Positions 8,565 through 17,516 of a DNA stretch of 64,000 nt are shown here, in pieces. How positions within the stretch are numbered: position 1 is the stretch's first letter; every line of letters begins with the position of its first letter. The DNA is from an uncultured delta proteobacterium (GTDB lineage: Bacteria; Desulfobacterota; Desulfovibrionia; Desulfovibrionales; Desulfovibrionaceae), in assembly GCA_903843965.1 (NCBI GenBank), contig CAIMRY010000008.1, positions 1 through 64,000 on the forward strand, given 5' to 3'. Position numbers and translations under genes: made by a program. Under the pieces are notes generated by a model that made no database searches, was not told the DNA's origin, and saw only the letters and a program-made list of their open reading frames with translations.

Positions 8565-8981
8565 TCAGGTGTTCTGGTCGATGATGAGTTCCACCTCGTC
8601 AACGGACAGGCCCGTTGTCTTGGCCAGCTCCTTGGGCGACTTGCCCTGGCGGTTGCCGGAGATGATGACCTGGCGCAGGAACTGCGGGGAGCGGGCGTAT
8701 TCGTCGGCCTGCTTGAGCAGCTTGTTCAAGACCACCACCCGTTCGGTGAGCTGGCCGTCCAGGCGGGACAGCTCGTCCTGCCTGCGCTCGAAGCTGTCCA
8801 CCAGCTCCTGTTCGAGCTGGGCGTTGGCGCGCAGTTTGTTCAGGAATTGCTCCTGCTTGGTCTGCATGCGCGCGATGAGCGTCTCGGACTTGCGCAGGCG
8901 CAGGTAGAAGATGATGACCACGAAGAGCAGGGCCAGTTCGGTGACCGTGAGGGCCAAAAGCAGCAACGCGGTGATCTGCAT
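8565..8981 (-). CDS. Small single-span membrane protein with coiled coil (DUF6115/SwrB-like)
   Basis: A 138-residue protein. The start at 8981 is chosen because a transmembrane helix (ITALLLLALTVTELALLFVV) begins right after it; the ribosome-binding site is weak. A charged coiled coil follows (about residues 35-95), and the C-terminus has a helix-turn-helix-like segment, GKSPKELAKTTGLSVDEVEL. Membrane anchor plus coiled coil plus short C-terminal HTH-like tail resembles the flagella-associated DUF6115/SwrB type. It is probably co-transcribed with the next gene (gap 24 bases). Functional assignment is tentative. Confidence 0.75.
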   Translation of the reverse strand: MQITALLLLALTVTELALLFVVIIFYLRLRKSETLIARMQTKQEQFLNKLRANAQLEQELVDSFERRQDELSRLDGQLTERVVVLNKLLKQADEYARSPQFLRQVIISGNRQGKSPKELAKTTGLSVDEVELIIDQNT

Positions 8982-9095
8982 GGGGCACCCGTGTGGTTGG
9001 CGATGGGGCCGGGCAAAAAGCCCAGGCCGTGAGTCAAGATGCACGGTTTTGTGCGGAAAATCAATGGACGGAAACAGCGGGACGCGGAAACACCG

Positions 9096-9132
9096 GGGCG
9101 ATCCCGGTCGGTTCAGCGAACCGGGATCGCCC
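9096..9132 (-). terminator. Hairpin after the SLOG-like gene
   Basis: GGGCGATCCCGG pairs perfectly with CCGGGATCGCCC across a 13-base loop, 20 bases past the stop of the minus-strand gene ending at 9153. The tail on the minus strand (TGTTTCC) is poor in T, so it may be a weak terminator or an mRNA 3' end stabiliser. Confidence 0.5.
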
Positions 9133-9152
9133 AGGCTGTGGCGGGCAGAGGC

Positions 9153-9713
9153 CTAGACAGGGGCGCGGAAGGACCGCGCGAAGAGGTCGGCGATGGCCTT
9201 GCGGCCGTTGTCTTCCAGAAAGCGTGTGCCGGTGCCCGTGAAATGAATTTTGGTGATGACCGGCGCCTCGACAGCGTTCCACTTGCCGTGCGCAAAGCTG
9301 AACCAGCCGTTTTTCACCTGGTCGAACACGAACAGCGGCTTGTTGCAGATCTTGGCGAACTCCGCGCCCCAGCCGGTGCCGCCGTTGACCGTGCCGTTGT
9401 CCAGGATGTTGCCGATGACGAAGACCTCAAGGCCTGCCTCGACCTGGTACATGATGGTGCGCAGGACCATGCGGATGTGCGGGGCGTTGCTGAAGTTGCG
9501 GTCCAGCAGCTTGGACACGTAGGTCAGGCTGACGTCCTTTCTGAGGAGCTCCTCGGTGGTGAGCATGCGCAGGCCTCGGGTGCTCTCGATCTTGTGGCCC
9601 TCGAAGGAGAAGTTGACCTCCTGGACGCCGTATTTCTCGGCCGCGTTGCCGAATTCGGATTCGGCGCCCTGCGCGCCGCCGCTGAACAGGGTGAACTCGC
9701 TTGGTGTGGGCAC
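9153..9713 (-). CDS. SLOG-like Rossmann-fold protein of unknown function
   Basis: A 186-residue protein. The GTG start at 9713 follows AAGGAGG with four bases spacing, which excludes the longer reading to 9782. The opening FTLFSGGAQGAESEFGNAAE is the nucleotide-binding loop style of the SLOG/LOG superfamily (YpsA-like), and the later GGTGWGAEFAKICNKPLFVFDQ matches the second conserved strand-loop of that fold. SLOG proteins sense or process nucleotide-derived ligands. No partner such as a TIR or Nudix domain is fused. It stands alone between flagella-linked genes and has a hairpin downstream. Confidence 0.7.
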   Translation of the reverse strand: MPTPSEFTLFSGGAQGAESEFGNAAEKYGVQEVNFSFEGHKIESTRGLRMLTTEELLRKDVSLTYVSKLLDRNFSNAPHIRMVLRTIMYQVEAGLEVFVIGNILDNGTVNGGTGWGAEFAKICNKPLFVFDQVKNGWFSFAHGKWNAVEAPVITKIHFTGTGTRFLEDNGRKAIADLFARSFRAPV

Positions 9714-9902
9714 TCTGCCTCCTTGTGTGTTGGTGGTGGCGGAAATCAGGCCAGGCGCCGTGTCCGCTTGAGCATTATGCACATTCCCAGGCCCAGAGGC
9801 AATGCCATCGGCGCGGCCGCGTAAAATCTCTCGCGTTTTGAAAAAATCCCCAGTACGTTGGGATTGGTGGAGAACACCTTGCAGCCCATGCTCGGAGGAG
9901 AG

Positions 9903-10097
9903 ATGAACAACTGGTGGTTTGCTCTGATCGTCTTTGGGTTCGGGCTGTTCCTCGCCATCTTCATCGACCGGCTCAAGGACAAACCCGGCCCGTCAGCGGA
10001 GCGCAGAAGGCGCAGAAGGTGGCTGGAATACTGGTTCATGGGGCGTTTTCCGTCCAAGGAGGACGATGACGCCGAGGATGGGGACAAGCCCACGTAA
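9903..10097 (+). CDS. Small single-span membrane protein
   Basis: A 64-residue protein starting at 9903 behind a perfect GGAGGAG. One membrane helix (WWFALIVFGFGLFLAIFI) is followed by a very basic stretch (RRRRRR, partly coded by a 9-bp duplication) and an acidic tail. N-terminus-out/C-terminus-in topology fits the positive-inside rule. It runs convergently into the gene ending at 10110. No family recognised. Confidence 0.65.
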   Translation: MNNWWFALIVFGFGLFLAIFIDRLKDKPGPSAERRRRRRWLEYWFMGRFPSKEDDDAEDGDKPT

Positions 10098-10109
10098 GGG
10101 CTCTGGCGG

Positions 10110-10442
10110 TCAAATCTTGACGTTGATGATGTTGCCGGCCCAGGGCGAGGCGTTGGACGACTGGGTGTCGGGCTCCGGCAGGTTCTCTGGCGGGGGTCTG
10201 CGCCGCCTGCCCGAGAAGCCGGGCGAGGAGTTCTTGCCGCCGGTTTCGCGGCCCATGGCTTCCAGGGCCTCCTTCTTTTCCACTTCCTGGACCTTCTGGT
10301 CGTCAACGCGCTGGTGGTCGGCCACCATCTGACCGAAGAGCGCCTGCTGCGCGTCCTGGGGGATGATGTGCGACCCCGCGATTTGCTGCATGTTGGGCAG
10401 CTGCGAGATCAGGATGGGCAGGTCAAGTGACGTGGAGGCCAT
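10110..10442 (-). CDS. Unknown protein co-transcribed with fliL
   Basis: A 110-residue soluble protein rich in Gln, Glu and Arg, with the start of its ORF one base after the fliL stop (TGACATG), so translation is coupled to fliL. The N-terminal half (LPNMQQIAGSHIIPQDAQQALFGQMV) resembles the short helical segments of flagellar hook-region accessory proteins; the C-terminal half is low-complexity. A role in flagellar assembly is inferred only from position. Confidence 0.72.
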   Translation of the reverse strand: MASTSLDLPILISQLPNMQQIAGSHIIPQDAQQALFGQMVADHQRVDDQKVQEVEKKEALEAMGRETGGKNSSPGFSGRRRRPPPENLPEPDTQSSNASPWAGNIINVKI

Positions 10443-10443
10443 G

Positions 10444-11145
10444 TCATTTCACCACATATTCCTCAAACAGCAGTGTTTCAAACTTTCCGTCGCTGACGTA
10501 CTGGTTGACGACCAGCAGCAGCTCCATCTTCAGCTTCTCTGCATTCGTCTCATCGGTCAAAAACTGAACATCTTTATTCTTCAGGTAGTAGAAGATGGCA
10601 TTGCGGGCCTGCATCTTCCTGGATTCAAAATCCGTGGCGACACTTGCCTTGTGTGTGCCAAGCAGGATGCGCGCGATGAGGAAGCGGACCTCGTTGTTCT
10701 CGCCTTTCTGCTCCACCCAGAAGGGTTCCAGGCGCACCTGGATTTCCGGGAGTTCCGGCGCAGCGGGCTTGGTGGCGTTGTCCGCTACTGTTGCCACTGG
10801 CGACTTTTCCTGCATGGACGCGGATTTGCCCTTGAACAAGAAATATTTTGCGGCAAGGCCCAGGGCCAGAACCAGGACCAGGGCAACAGCGCCGAGGATG
10901 AGAAGTTTCTTCTTGTCCTTGGGAGCAGGCGCTTCTTCCTCGTCCGGGGTGAAGCGGATGGTCTCCCTTGGAGCAAATTTTTCTACAGCCTCCTCTTCCT
11001 CTTCCTCCAGGAAGGGGGCGTCGTCAAGGTCCAGGTCGACTTTTTGCGAGGCGCGGGAGGTCTCACTGGTGTCGATCATGACTTCATTATCGCCAAGCCT
11101 GCCGGTGCGTGTCGGTTTTGCCTCCTCAGGTGGGTCTGGAACCAT
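10444..11145 (-). CDS. fliL: Flagellar basal body-associated protein FliL
   Basis: A 233-residue membrane protein. The N-terminal cytoplasmic part is acidic and low-complexity (a run of glutamates near residue 50), one membrane helix lies around residues 82-102 (LLILGAVALVLVLALGLAA), and the periplasmic domain carries the FliL pattern of strands and helices ending in ...FETLLFEEYVVK. FliL forms a ring around the stator and supports torque. A GGGGAGG site lies about ten bases before the start. It belongs to the cheY-fliL end of the flagellar block. Confidence 0.85.
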   Translation of the reverse strand: MVPDPPEEAKPTRTGRLGDNEVMIDTSETSRASQKVDLDLDDAPFLEEEEEEAVEKFAPRETIRFTPDEEEAPAPKDKKKLLILGAVALVLVLALGLAAKYFLFKGKSASMQEKSPVATVADNATKPAAPELPEIQVRLEPFWVEQKGENNEVRFLIARILLGTHKASVATDFESRKMQARNAIFYYLKNKDVQFLTDETNAEKLKMELLLVVNQYVSDGKFETLLFEEYVVK

Positions 11146-11177
11146 GACAAGTATGCCTCCCCATCATGGGTTAGGCC

Positions 11178-11561
11178 TTAAGCAGCAAAGATCTTGTCGA
11201 TCTTCTGGCCCAGGGTCTCCGGGGTGAAAGGTTTGACGATGTAGTTGGAGACCTTGGCCTGCACGGCCTCGATGATGTTCTCCTGCTGGGCTTCCGCCGT
11301 GACCATGAGGAACGGGGTGTTGGCGTATTCCTCGCTGGAGCGCACCTTGCGCAAGAGCTCGATGCCGGTCATCTGCGGCATGTTCCAGTCGGAGATGATG
11401 AAATCGATGTTGTCGCGGTTGAGGGCCTCCCAGCCGGTGGTGCCGTCGTCCGCCTCGGTGACGTTGGTGTAGCCGAGCTGGCGGAGGATGTTCTTGATGA
11501 TCTTGCGCATGGTGGAAAAGTCATCGACTATGAGGATGCGCATGTTCTTGTCCGTTGGCAT
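11178..11561 (-). CDS. cheY: Chemotaxis response regulator CheY
   Basis: A 127-residue single-domain receiver. The acidic pocket is in ILIVDDFS, the phospho-acceptor Asp in FIISDWNMPQMTG, and the conserved Lys in YIVKPFTPE; there is no output domain. The MRILIVDDFSTMRKIIKNILRQLGY opening is typical for CheY, which binds FliM to switch rotation. It follows fliA and precedes fliL on the minus strand, with GGGAGGAG as the ribosome-binding site. Confidence 0.95.
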   Translation of the reverse strand: MPTDKNMRILIVDDFSTMRKIIKNILRQLGYTNVTEADDGTTGWEALNRDNIDFIISDWNMPQMTGIELLRKVRSSEEYANTPFLMVTAEAQQENIIEAVQAKVSNYIVKPFTPETLGQKIDKIFAA

Positions 11562-11580
11562 GTGTGTTTCTCCTCCCGGA

Positions 11581-12372
11581 TCAACCTTCGTTTTCGTAGC
11601 GCCGCCGGAAATTGTCGCGGAGCTTGGCCAGGGCCTGTGAGTGGAGTTGAGAGACGCGTCCCTCGGTGATGTCCATGACCTGGGCGGTCTCCTTCATGTT
11701 CAATTCTTCACCGTAGTAAAGCGATATGACGAGCTTCTCTCTAGGAGTCAACTCTTCTATGAGGGTCGCAATCTTGTCAACCATTTCCTGGAATGCAGTG
11801 GACTGATACGGTTCGTTTTCTGAAAGCGATTCGCGCGTGCCGACGAAATTCTCCTGAAATGCATCAAGGCTCACGCACAACTGATTTTGCAAAGCCTCCA
11901 GACCTTGCTGCACCTCGCGCGAGGACAGTCCGGTCTTTGTGCTCAACTGTTCCTGCGTGGCTGAAGAGCCAGTTTCATGCTCGATCTGGCGCATGGCCTC
12001 GTCGAGCATCTTCACTTTTTGGCGCATACCGCGGGAAAACCAGTCCATGCGCCGGAGCTCGTCGAGCATGGCGCCCTTGATGCGGTTTTCCGAGTAGGTG
12101 TCGAACTTGATGCCGAGCTCCGGCCGGTACTTGCCCAATGCATCAAGCAACCCAATGCTCCCGGCGCTGATGAGTTCGCCAAGCTCCACGCTTTGCGGCA
12201 GCTTGTTCTTCATCCGGAGCGCAAGGATGCGGATCTTCGGGGCGTAGTGCCGGACTATATTTTCCTGGTCGCGTGGGGGGAAGTTTGGCCAGGAAACGGT
12301 GCCCGACTCAAGCTCACGCCACGGACTGCTCCTGGAAGAGGAGCTTTTTCCAGAAGAATTTAATGTTTCCAT
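11581..12372 (-). CDS. fliA: RNA polymerase sigma factor FliA (sigma-28)
   Basis: A 263-residue flagellar sigma factor. Region 2 (HYAPKIRILALRMKNKLP, then ELISAGSIGLLDALGKY and FDTYSENRIKGAMLDELRRMDW), region 3 and region 4 (LTPREKLVISLYYGEELNMKETAQVMDITEGRVSQLHSQAL) are complete. It directs late flagellar and chemotaxis genes. The start at 12372 gives a 59-base overlap with flhG in another frame; AAGG precedes it. A shorter start inside the Ser-rich N-terminus is possible but lacks a good site. Confidence 0.95.
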   Translation of the reverse strand: METLNSSGKSSSSRSSPWRELESGTVSWPNFPPRDQENIVRHYAPKIRILALRMKNKLPQSVELGELISAGSIGLLDALGKYRPELGIKFDTYSENRIKGAMLDELRRMDWFSRGMRQKVKMLDEAMRQIEHETGSSATQEQLSTKTGLSSREVQQGLEALQNQLCVSLDAFQENFVGTRESLSENEPYQSTAFQEMVDKIATLIEELTPREKLVISLYYGEELNMKETAQVMDITEGRVSQLHSQALAKLRDNFRRRYENEG

Positions 12373-13141
12373 CTGCCTTCGCCGTGACTTTCCAACTGGT
12401 TATCTTGGCCGCTGCCTGACCTATGGCCCGGCTGGCGGGGCAATCAGGGGTTAAATGCATGAACGGAGTTTGGGCGATGACGGCTTTGCGCACCGCCGCA
12501 TCTTGCGGGATGAAGCCCACAAAATCAAGGGATACGCCGCTTAAAAAATGGTCGCAGGCCTTGTAAAGTTTGCTGAAGATCTCCTTGGCCCCCTTCTCGT
12601 CGTGGGCCATGTTCACCAGCACGCGGAAGCGGTCCACCCCGTGCTTCAGCTTGAGCACCTTGATCAGGGCATAGGCGTCCGTCAGCGAGGTGGGCTCGGT
12701 GGTCAGCACCACCAGACGCTCGCTGGCCGCGATGTTGAAGTAGAGCACGTTGTCGTTGATGCCGGCGCCGGTGTCCACGATGAGGTGGTCGACGCCGCCC
12801 TCAAGATAGTCCATGGCCTCCAGCAGGTCCAGCTTCTGGCCGGTGTCCAGGTTGACCATGTCGCTGACGCCCGAGGCCGCAGGCAGGATGCGGAAGCCGT
12901 ATGGCGTGTCGCAGAGGATCTTCTCCAGCGTCATGCCCTCGGCGAAGAGGTGGAACAGGTTGAGCTTGGGCGTGATGCCCAGGATCACGTCCACGTTGGC
13001 CAGGCCCAGGTCGGCGTCGAGAATGACCACGCGTTTGCCCATCTTGGTCAGCGCGCACGCCAGGTTCACGGAAATGTTGGTCTTGCCGACGCCGCCCTTG
13101 CCGGAGGTGACCGAGAAGACCAGGGGGAGAGAACTTGTCAT
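12314..13141 (-). CDS. flhG: FlhG/MinD-family flagellar number ATPase
   Basis: A 275-residue ParA/MinD-type ATPase with the deviant Walker A SGKGGVGKTN, Walker A' region DADLGLANVD and the LIVDTGAGI Walker B. FlhG limits flagellar number and works with FlhF in placing them. The start follows GAGGCGG. It lies 15 bases before the flhF stop, so the genes overlap slightly or are adjacent, and it overlaps fliA at its own 3' end. The final ~25 residues are the sequence shared in the overlap. Confidence 0.92.
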   Translation of the reverse strand: MTSSLPLVFSVTSGKGGVGKTNISVNLACALTKMGKRVVILDADLGLANVDVILGITPKLNLFHLFAEGMTLEKILCDTPYGFRILPAASGVSDMVNLDTGQKLDLLEAMDYLEGGVDHLIVDTGAGINDNVLYFNIAASERLVVLTTEPTSLTDAYALIKVLKLKHGVDRFRVLVNMAHDEKGAKEIFSKLYKACDHFLSGVSLDFVGFIPQDAAVRKAVIAQTPFMHLTPDCPASRAIGQAAAKITSWKVTAKADGNIKFFWKKLLFQEQSVA

Positions 13142-13155
13142 TGCCCGCCTCGCTA

Positions 13156-14259
13156 TCAATTCCGCTCGGCCTGGCAGCCGGGCAGGGTGTGCTGGAAGAT
13201 GAGCCGCCACAACATTTCGCTGACGGCGGGGGTGATGGTGTTCTTCAAGCCCGCGCCATAGGACAGGGCGGAGACCGGAAGCTCGGTCAGCCGCGCCATG
13301 TTGAGCAGTGCGCCAAAGGTACAGGCTTCGTCCAGTTTCGTCCAGATGAGACTTTTCAACTGCGGGCAGCCGTAGCGCCGGGCTATCTCCGCGTACTGGC
13401 TGGCGCTGAAGTACGGCGCCAGCACAAGATGCGCGGCCATGTCCTTGCAGTCGTCCAGGCCCAGGTCGGCCAGGCGTTCGCCCAGGGTGGCCTTGCCGGA
13501 CAGGCCGGGCAGGTCCACCAGGATCATGTCGAACTTGTGCGCTTCCTTGAGCAGGTCCTCCATCTCGTCGGCGTTGCCCGCCTCGCGGAAAGCCAGGCCC
13601 GAGAGGTCGGCATAATGACGCAGCACCAGACGGCCCTTGCCCTGGCCCTCGTCCGAGGCCACGACGCAGATGCGCTGTTTGGGCTTGAGGTGCTTCTCGC
13701 GCAGGGCCAGACGCACCAAAGACGAGGTTTTGCCCACGCCGTGCGGCCCGGCAAAGACGTGGATCTTCTGGAGCCATTTTTTTGACCCGAACCCGTAGCA
13801 GGGCGCCACGGACTCCAGCACCGGGAGGATGGGGCGCTCCTGGTCGGCCTTGAGGTCGAGAAAAATTCGCAGCATGACCTGGGTGTCCACCTCTTCGCGC
13901 TCCAGGTACTTCAGCGCCACGCGCTGCCTGGGGGCCAGGTCCTCCATGTTCATCTGGGGCTTGACCAGGGCCATGAGGTGGTCCTTGATCTGCCGCCACT
14001 CGTTTGTCCAGTCGGCGGGGTTGGCGTCGTGCTGGGGCACGAACCCGCCCGGGTCGTGGCTTGCGTAGCCGTTGCCGTTGCCGCTGCGGGCCTTGGGGTC
14101 GCCCGCCCTGGGGTCGACGGCCGCAGTGATCTCGCAGGTCTTGCCCGCGCCGGTGCCCACGGTCTTGGTGTTCAGGATGATGGCGTCATCACCCAGCTCA
14201 GCCTTGACCCTCGCCAGGGCGGCCTGTGTGTCTGATCCTCGGTACGTTTTTACTTGCAT
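13156..14259 (-). CDS. flhF: Flagellar biosynthesis GTPase FlhF
   Basis: A 367-residue SRP-type GTPase. The N-terminal MQVKTYRGSDTQAALARVKAELGDDAIIL segment is the usual FlhF start; the NG domain has GPHGVGKTSS (G1), the LVDLPGLSG region and WTKLDEA (G4-like). FlhF marks the pole for flagellar assembly. It lies four bases after flhA and directly before flhG. The middle linker (residues about 48-85) is Gly/Asn-rich and probably disordered. Confidence 0.95.
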   Translation of the reverse strand: MQVKTYRGSDTQAALARVKAELGDDAIILNTKTVGTGAGKTCEITAAVDPRAGDPKARSGNGNGYASHDPGGFVPQHDANPADWTNEWRQIKDHLMALVKPQMNMEDLAPRQRVALKYLEREEVDTQVMLRIFLDLKADQERPILPVLESVAPCYGFGSKKWLQKIHVFAGPHGVGKTSSLVRLALREKHLKPKQRICVVASDEGQGKGRLVLRHYADLSGLAFREAGNADEMEDLLKEAHKFDMILVDLPGLSGKATLGERLADLGLDDCKDMAAHLVLAPYFSASQYAEIARRYGCPQLKSLIWTKLDEACTFGALLNMARLTELPVSALSYGAGLKNTITPAVSEMLWRLIFQHTLPGCQAERN

Positions 14260-14263
14260 GGCA

Positions 14264-16372
14264 TCAGCTCAGTTTCACAGTGGCCAGGGATTGGATACGA
14301 ATGTCCGCCGGTATTTCCGCCTGTGAAACCACAGGCATGGTTGGCAGGAAGCGAAGCAACAATTGGGCCAGATGCGGCCTGATCTGCGGCGCGGTCAACA
14401 GAACGGGCTGGCCGTCCGTGCCTGCGGTGTTGTCCTGGGCCGTGGAGATGGCCCGGATGATCTGCTGGGCCTTGCCCGGCTCCAGCGCCAGATAGCCGCC
14501 CTGGTCGCTTGAGCGCAGGCTCGCGGTCAAGAGTTCGTCGATCTCGCCGGACAGGGTGAGGATGGGCAGGCTGTTGTCGCTGGCCATGTAGTTCTTGACG
14601 ATGGTGCGGCCCATGCGCGCGCGCACGTACTCCGTGAGCATGCCCGCGTCCTGGATGGCCGGGCCGTAGTCGCACAGGGCCTCGGTGATGGAGAGCATGT
14701 CGCGGATGCTGACGCCCTCGCGCACCAGGTTCTGGAGCACCTTCTGCACGGTGCCCAGCGGCAGCATGTTCGGCACCAGGTTGTCCACAGCCTTGGGCGC
14801 GCGCTTGCCCAGGTTGTTCAAGAGCTCCTGCACCTCCTGGCGGCCCAGGAAGTCCTGCAAATTGCGGCGGAAGACCTCGGTCAGGTGCGTGGCCACCACG
14901 GTGGAGGGGTCGACCACGGTGTAGCCGGCCAGCATGGCGGCCTCGCGCTGGACATCGGGAATCCACACGGCGGGCAGGTTGAAGGCGGGCTCCATGGTCT
15001 CCACGCCCTCGATCTTGTGCTTGGCGTCGCCGGGGTCCATGGCCAGGAAGTGGTCGATCAAAATCTCGGCCGAGGCGATGGCGTTGCCCTTCACCAGCAC
15101 GCGGTACTCGCCGGGCTTGAGCTGCAGGTTGTCGCGCAGGTGGAGCGAGGGGATGACCACGCCCATGTCCAGCGCAAACTGGCGGCGGATGGAGCGGATG
15201 CGCGAGAGCAGGTTGCCGTTCTGCTCCTCGTCCACCAGGGGGATGAGCCCGTAGCCGACCTCCAGTTCGAGCTGGTCCAGCGGCAAGAGCGCCTGCACCT
15301 CTTCCGGGGTGTCCAGATGGGACCCGATGCCGGCGGCCTTGTCCTTTTCGGCCTTGATCTTGGCGTCGTGCTCGGGGCGGGTGCGTTCGGACATGCGGGC
15401 GATGAAGAAGGTGAGTCCCGAGAAGAACAGGAAGGGGAAGGTGGGCAGACCCGGGATCAGGCCGAAGAGCAGGAGCACGCCGGACACAAGCTTGAGCGCG
15501 CGGTGGTGGTAGGTCAGCTGGCCCAGGAATTCCTCGCCCATCTTGGCCTCGGAAGCCGCGCGGGAGACGATGATGCCGGTTGCCGTGGCGGTGATGAGCG
15601 AGGGGATGGTGGCCACCAGACCGTCGCCGATGGTCAGCATGGTGTAGGTTTTCGCGGCGTCCAGCCAGGTCATGTCCTTCTGGAACACGCCGATGAAGAA
15701 GCCGCCCACCATGTTGATCATCAGCATGATGGCGCCGGCCTTGACATCGCCCTGGACGAACTTGCCCGCGCCGTCCATGGCGCCGTAGAAGTCGGATTCC
15801 TTGCGGATCTTTTCGCGGCGTTTGGTGGCCTCGGGCTCGTCGATGAGCCCGGCGTTCAGGTCGGCCTCAACGGCCATCTGCTTGCCGGGCATGGAGTCCA
15901 GGGTGAAGCGTGCGGCCACTTCCGCGATGCGCGACATACCGGAGACGATGACGCTTTTGTTGATGGTGAAAAGGATGAAGTAGATGACGATGCCGATGGC
16001 GTAATTGCCGCCGACGACGAACTCGGCGAAGCTCTGGATCACGTGCCCCGCCGCCGCCGTGCCCTCGTCGCCGTGCATCAGGATGAGACGGGTGGAGGCC
16101 ACGTTGAGCGCCAGGCGCATCAGGGTCGTCACCAGCAAAAGCGAGGGGAAGATGGAGAACTCCATGGGCGAGGTGAGGAACATGCTGGTGATGAGGATGA
16201 CGAGGCTGATGGAGATGCTGAAGGTCAGCATGAGGTCGAGCACGATGGTCGGCGTGGGAACGAGCATGATCAAGAGGACGATGACCACGCCGCTGGCCAG
16301 CAGGATGTCTCCCTGCTTGGCGAATTGTGCGTAGTCGATGTCCAGGCTGGCGAAATTCGGTTTTTGGGCCAT
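14264..16372 (-). CDS. flhA: Flagellar export gate protein FlhA
   Basis: A 702-residue protein of the type III export gate. The first ~330 residues form about eight membrane helices, including the FHIPEP-type region (here GMSRIAEVAARFTLDSMPGKQ), and the C-terminal ~350 residues make the cytoplasmic ring that binds chaperone-substrate pairs. The C-terminal LGRQEVQELLNNLGKRAPK block is typical. It is the core of the flhB-flhA-flhF-flhG-fliA-cheY-fliL string. Confidence 0.98.
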   Translation of the reverse strand: MAQKPNFASLDIDYAQFAKQGDILLASGVVIVLLIMLVPTPTIVLDLMLTFSISISLVILITSMFLTSPMEFSIFPSLLLVTTLMRLALNVASTRLILMHGDEGTAAAGHVIQSFAEFVVGGNYAIGIVIYFILFTINKSVIVSGMSRIAEVAARFTLDSMPGKQMAVEADLNAGLIDEPEATKRREKIRKESDFYGAMDGAGKFVQGDVKAGAIMLMINMVGGFFIGVFQKDMTWLDAAKTYTMLTIGDGLVATIPSLITATATGIIVSRAASEAKMGEEFLGQLTYHHRALKLVSGVLLLFGLIPGLPTFPFLFFSGLTFFIARMSERTRPEHDAKIKAEKDKAAGIGSHLDTPEEVQALLPLDQLELEVGYGLIPLVDEEQNGNLLSRIRSIRRQFALDMGVVIPSLHLRDNLQLKPGEYRVLVKGNAIASAEILIDHFLAMDPGDAKHKIEGVETMEPAFNLPAVWIPDVQREAAMLAGYTVVDPSTVVATHLTEVFRRNLQDFLGRQEVQELLNNLGKRAPKAVDNLVPNMLPLGTVQKVLQNLVREGVSIRDMLSITEALCDYGPAIQDAGMLTEYVRARMGRTIVKNYMASDNSLPILTLSGEIDELLTASLRSSDQGGYLALEPGKAQQIIRAISTAQDNTAGTDGQPVLLTAPQIRPHLAQLLLRFLPTMPVVSQAEIPADIRIQSLATVKLS

Positions 16373-16430
16373 AATCTTGACGCTCCCTGCGGTTTAAGCA
16401 CCGACGAGAGCACCAACAGGGAGGAGGAGT

Positions 16431-17495
16431 TCAGCCTTTGCTGCGCTTGAACTTCGCCAGGCGGGCCAATATTGCGGCCACGGCCTGGTACATTTCCTCG
16501 GGGATGGTCTCGCCAACTTCCACCTGCTTATACAAAGCCTGTGCCAGCGGTGGATTTTCAACGAGGGGAATGTCGTTTTCGATGGCCAACTCACGGATTT
16601 TCTTGGCGATGCGGTCCACGCCCTTGGCCAGGACCAGGGGCGCCGGGGCCTCGGTCAGGTCGTAGCGCAGGGCCACGGCATAGTGGGTGGGGTTGGTGAT
16701 GACCACGTCGGCCTTGGGCACGCTGTTGGACAGGCGCATGGCCATGAACTCGAACATCTTGCGCAGCTGCTTGGCCTTGATCTCCGGGTCTCCTTCAGCC
16801 TGACGGCGTTCGTCCTTGACCTCGAACTTGGTCATCATGAGGTTGTCGTCATAGCGGTGGCGCGTCCACCACAGGTCGGCTATGGCCATGAGGATCATGG
16901 GCACCAGGGCGTAGCAGAACATCTTGTAGGCCACCAGGAGCATGTAGGTGGAGATGCCCAGGACGTTCTGGTGAAACAGGGGCATGAGGTTGGGCATCTC
17001 CTGGCGGATGACGAGATACGGGGCGACGCCCACGATGCACGCCTGCAGCACGCTGCGGCCCAGGCGGATCAGCGCGTCCGGGCTGATCATGAGCTTTTTC
17101 AGCGCGCCGACGATGTTGAAGTTGATGCGGTCCCACTTGAACTTGAAGATCCAGAGCTTTCCGACCTGCCAGCGGATGTTGGTGTAGGCCGCAATGGCGA
17201 TGAGGCACATGAAGGGCAGCACCAGTATGGCCATCTTGAGCATGCACCACAGGAACATGCTGTAGACGGTCTGGGGGTTCAGGGTCTGGTTCACGCCCTC
17301 CACGAAGAACCAGTTGAAGATTTCGTTGAGATTCTTGAAATAGAAGCCCACCATGTAGCGCAGGGCGATGACCGCTGTCAGCAGCACGCAAACGGTGCTG
17401 ACCTCGCCGGAGCGCGCAACGCTGCCCTCGTCGCGGGCCTTGCTGATGCGCTTATCCGTGGCTTTTTCTGTTCTGCTCGGATCGTCTCTGGACAT
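16431..17495 (-). CDS. flhB: Flagellar export switch protein FlhB
   Basis: A 354-residue protein with four N-terminal membrane helices and a cytoplasmic domain that contains the self-cleavage site NPTH (in VVITNPTHYAVALRY). Autocleavage between Asn and Pro switches export from rod/hook to filament substrates. The N-terminus (RTEKATDKRISKARDEG) is the usual FlhB start. It lies 21 bases from fliR and upstream of flhA in the same operon. Confidence 0.98.
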   Translation of the reverse strand: MSRDDPSRTEKATDKRISKARDEGSVARSGEVSTVCVLLTAVIALRYMVGFYFKNLNEIFNWFFVEGVNQTLNPQTVYSMFLWCMLKMAILVLPFMCLIAIAAYTNIRWQVGKLWIFKFKWDRINFNIVGALKKLMISPDALIRLGRSVLQACIVGVAPYLVIRQEMPNLMPLFHQNVLGISTYMLLVAYKMFCYALVPMILMAIADLWWTRHRYDDNLMMTKFEVKDERRQAEGDPEIKAKQLRKMFEFMAMRLSNSVPKADVVITNPTHYAVALRYDLTEAPAPLVLAKGVDRIAKKIRELAIENDIPLVENPPLAQALYKQVEVGETIPEEMYQAVAAILARLAKFKRSKG

Positions 17496-17516
17496 GGCTT
17501 GTGGCTCCGCCGGGGC

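Noticed and set aside
9714-9782. Longer start for the SLOG-like protein
   Set aside because: The GTG at 9713 has an AAGGAGG site; the upstream ATG does not.
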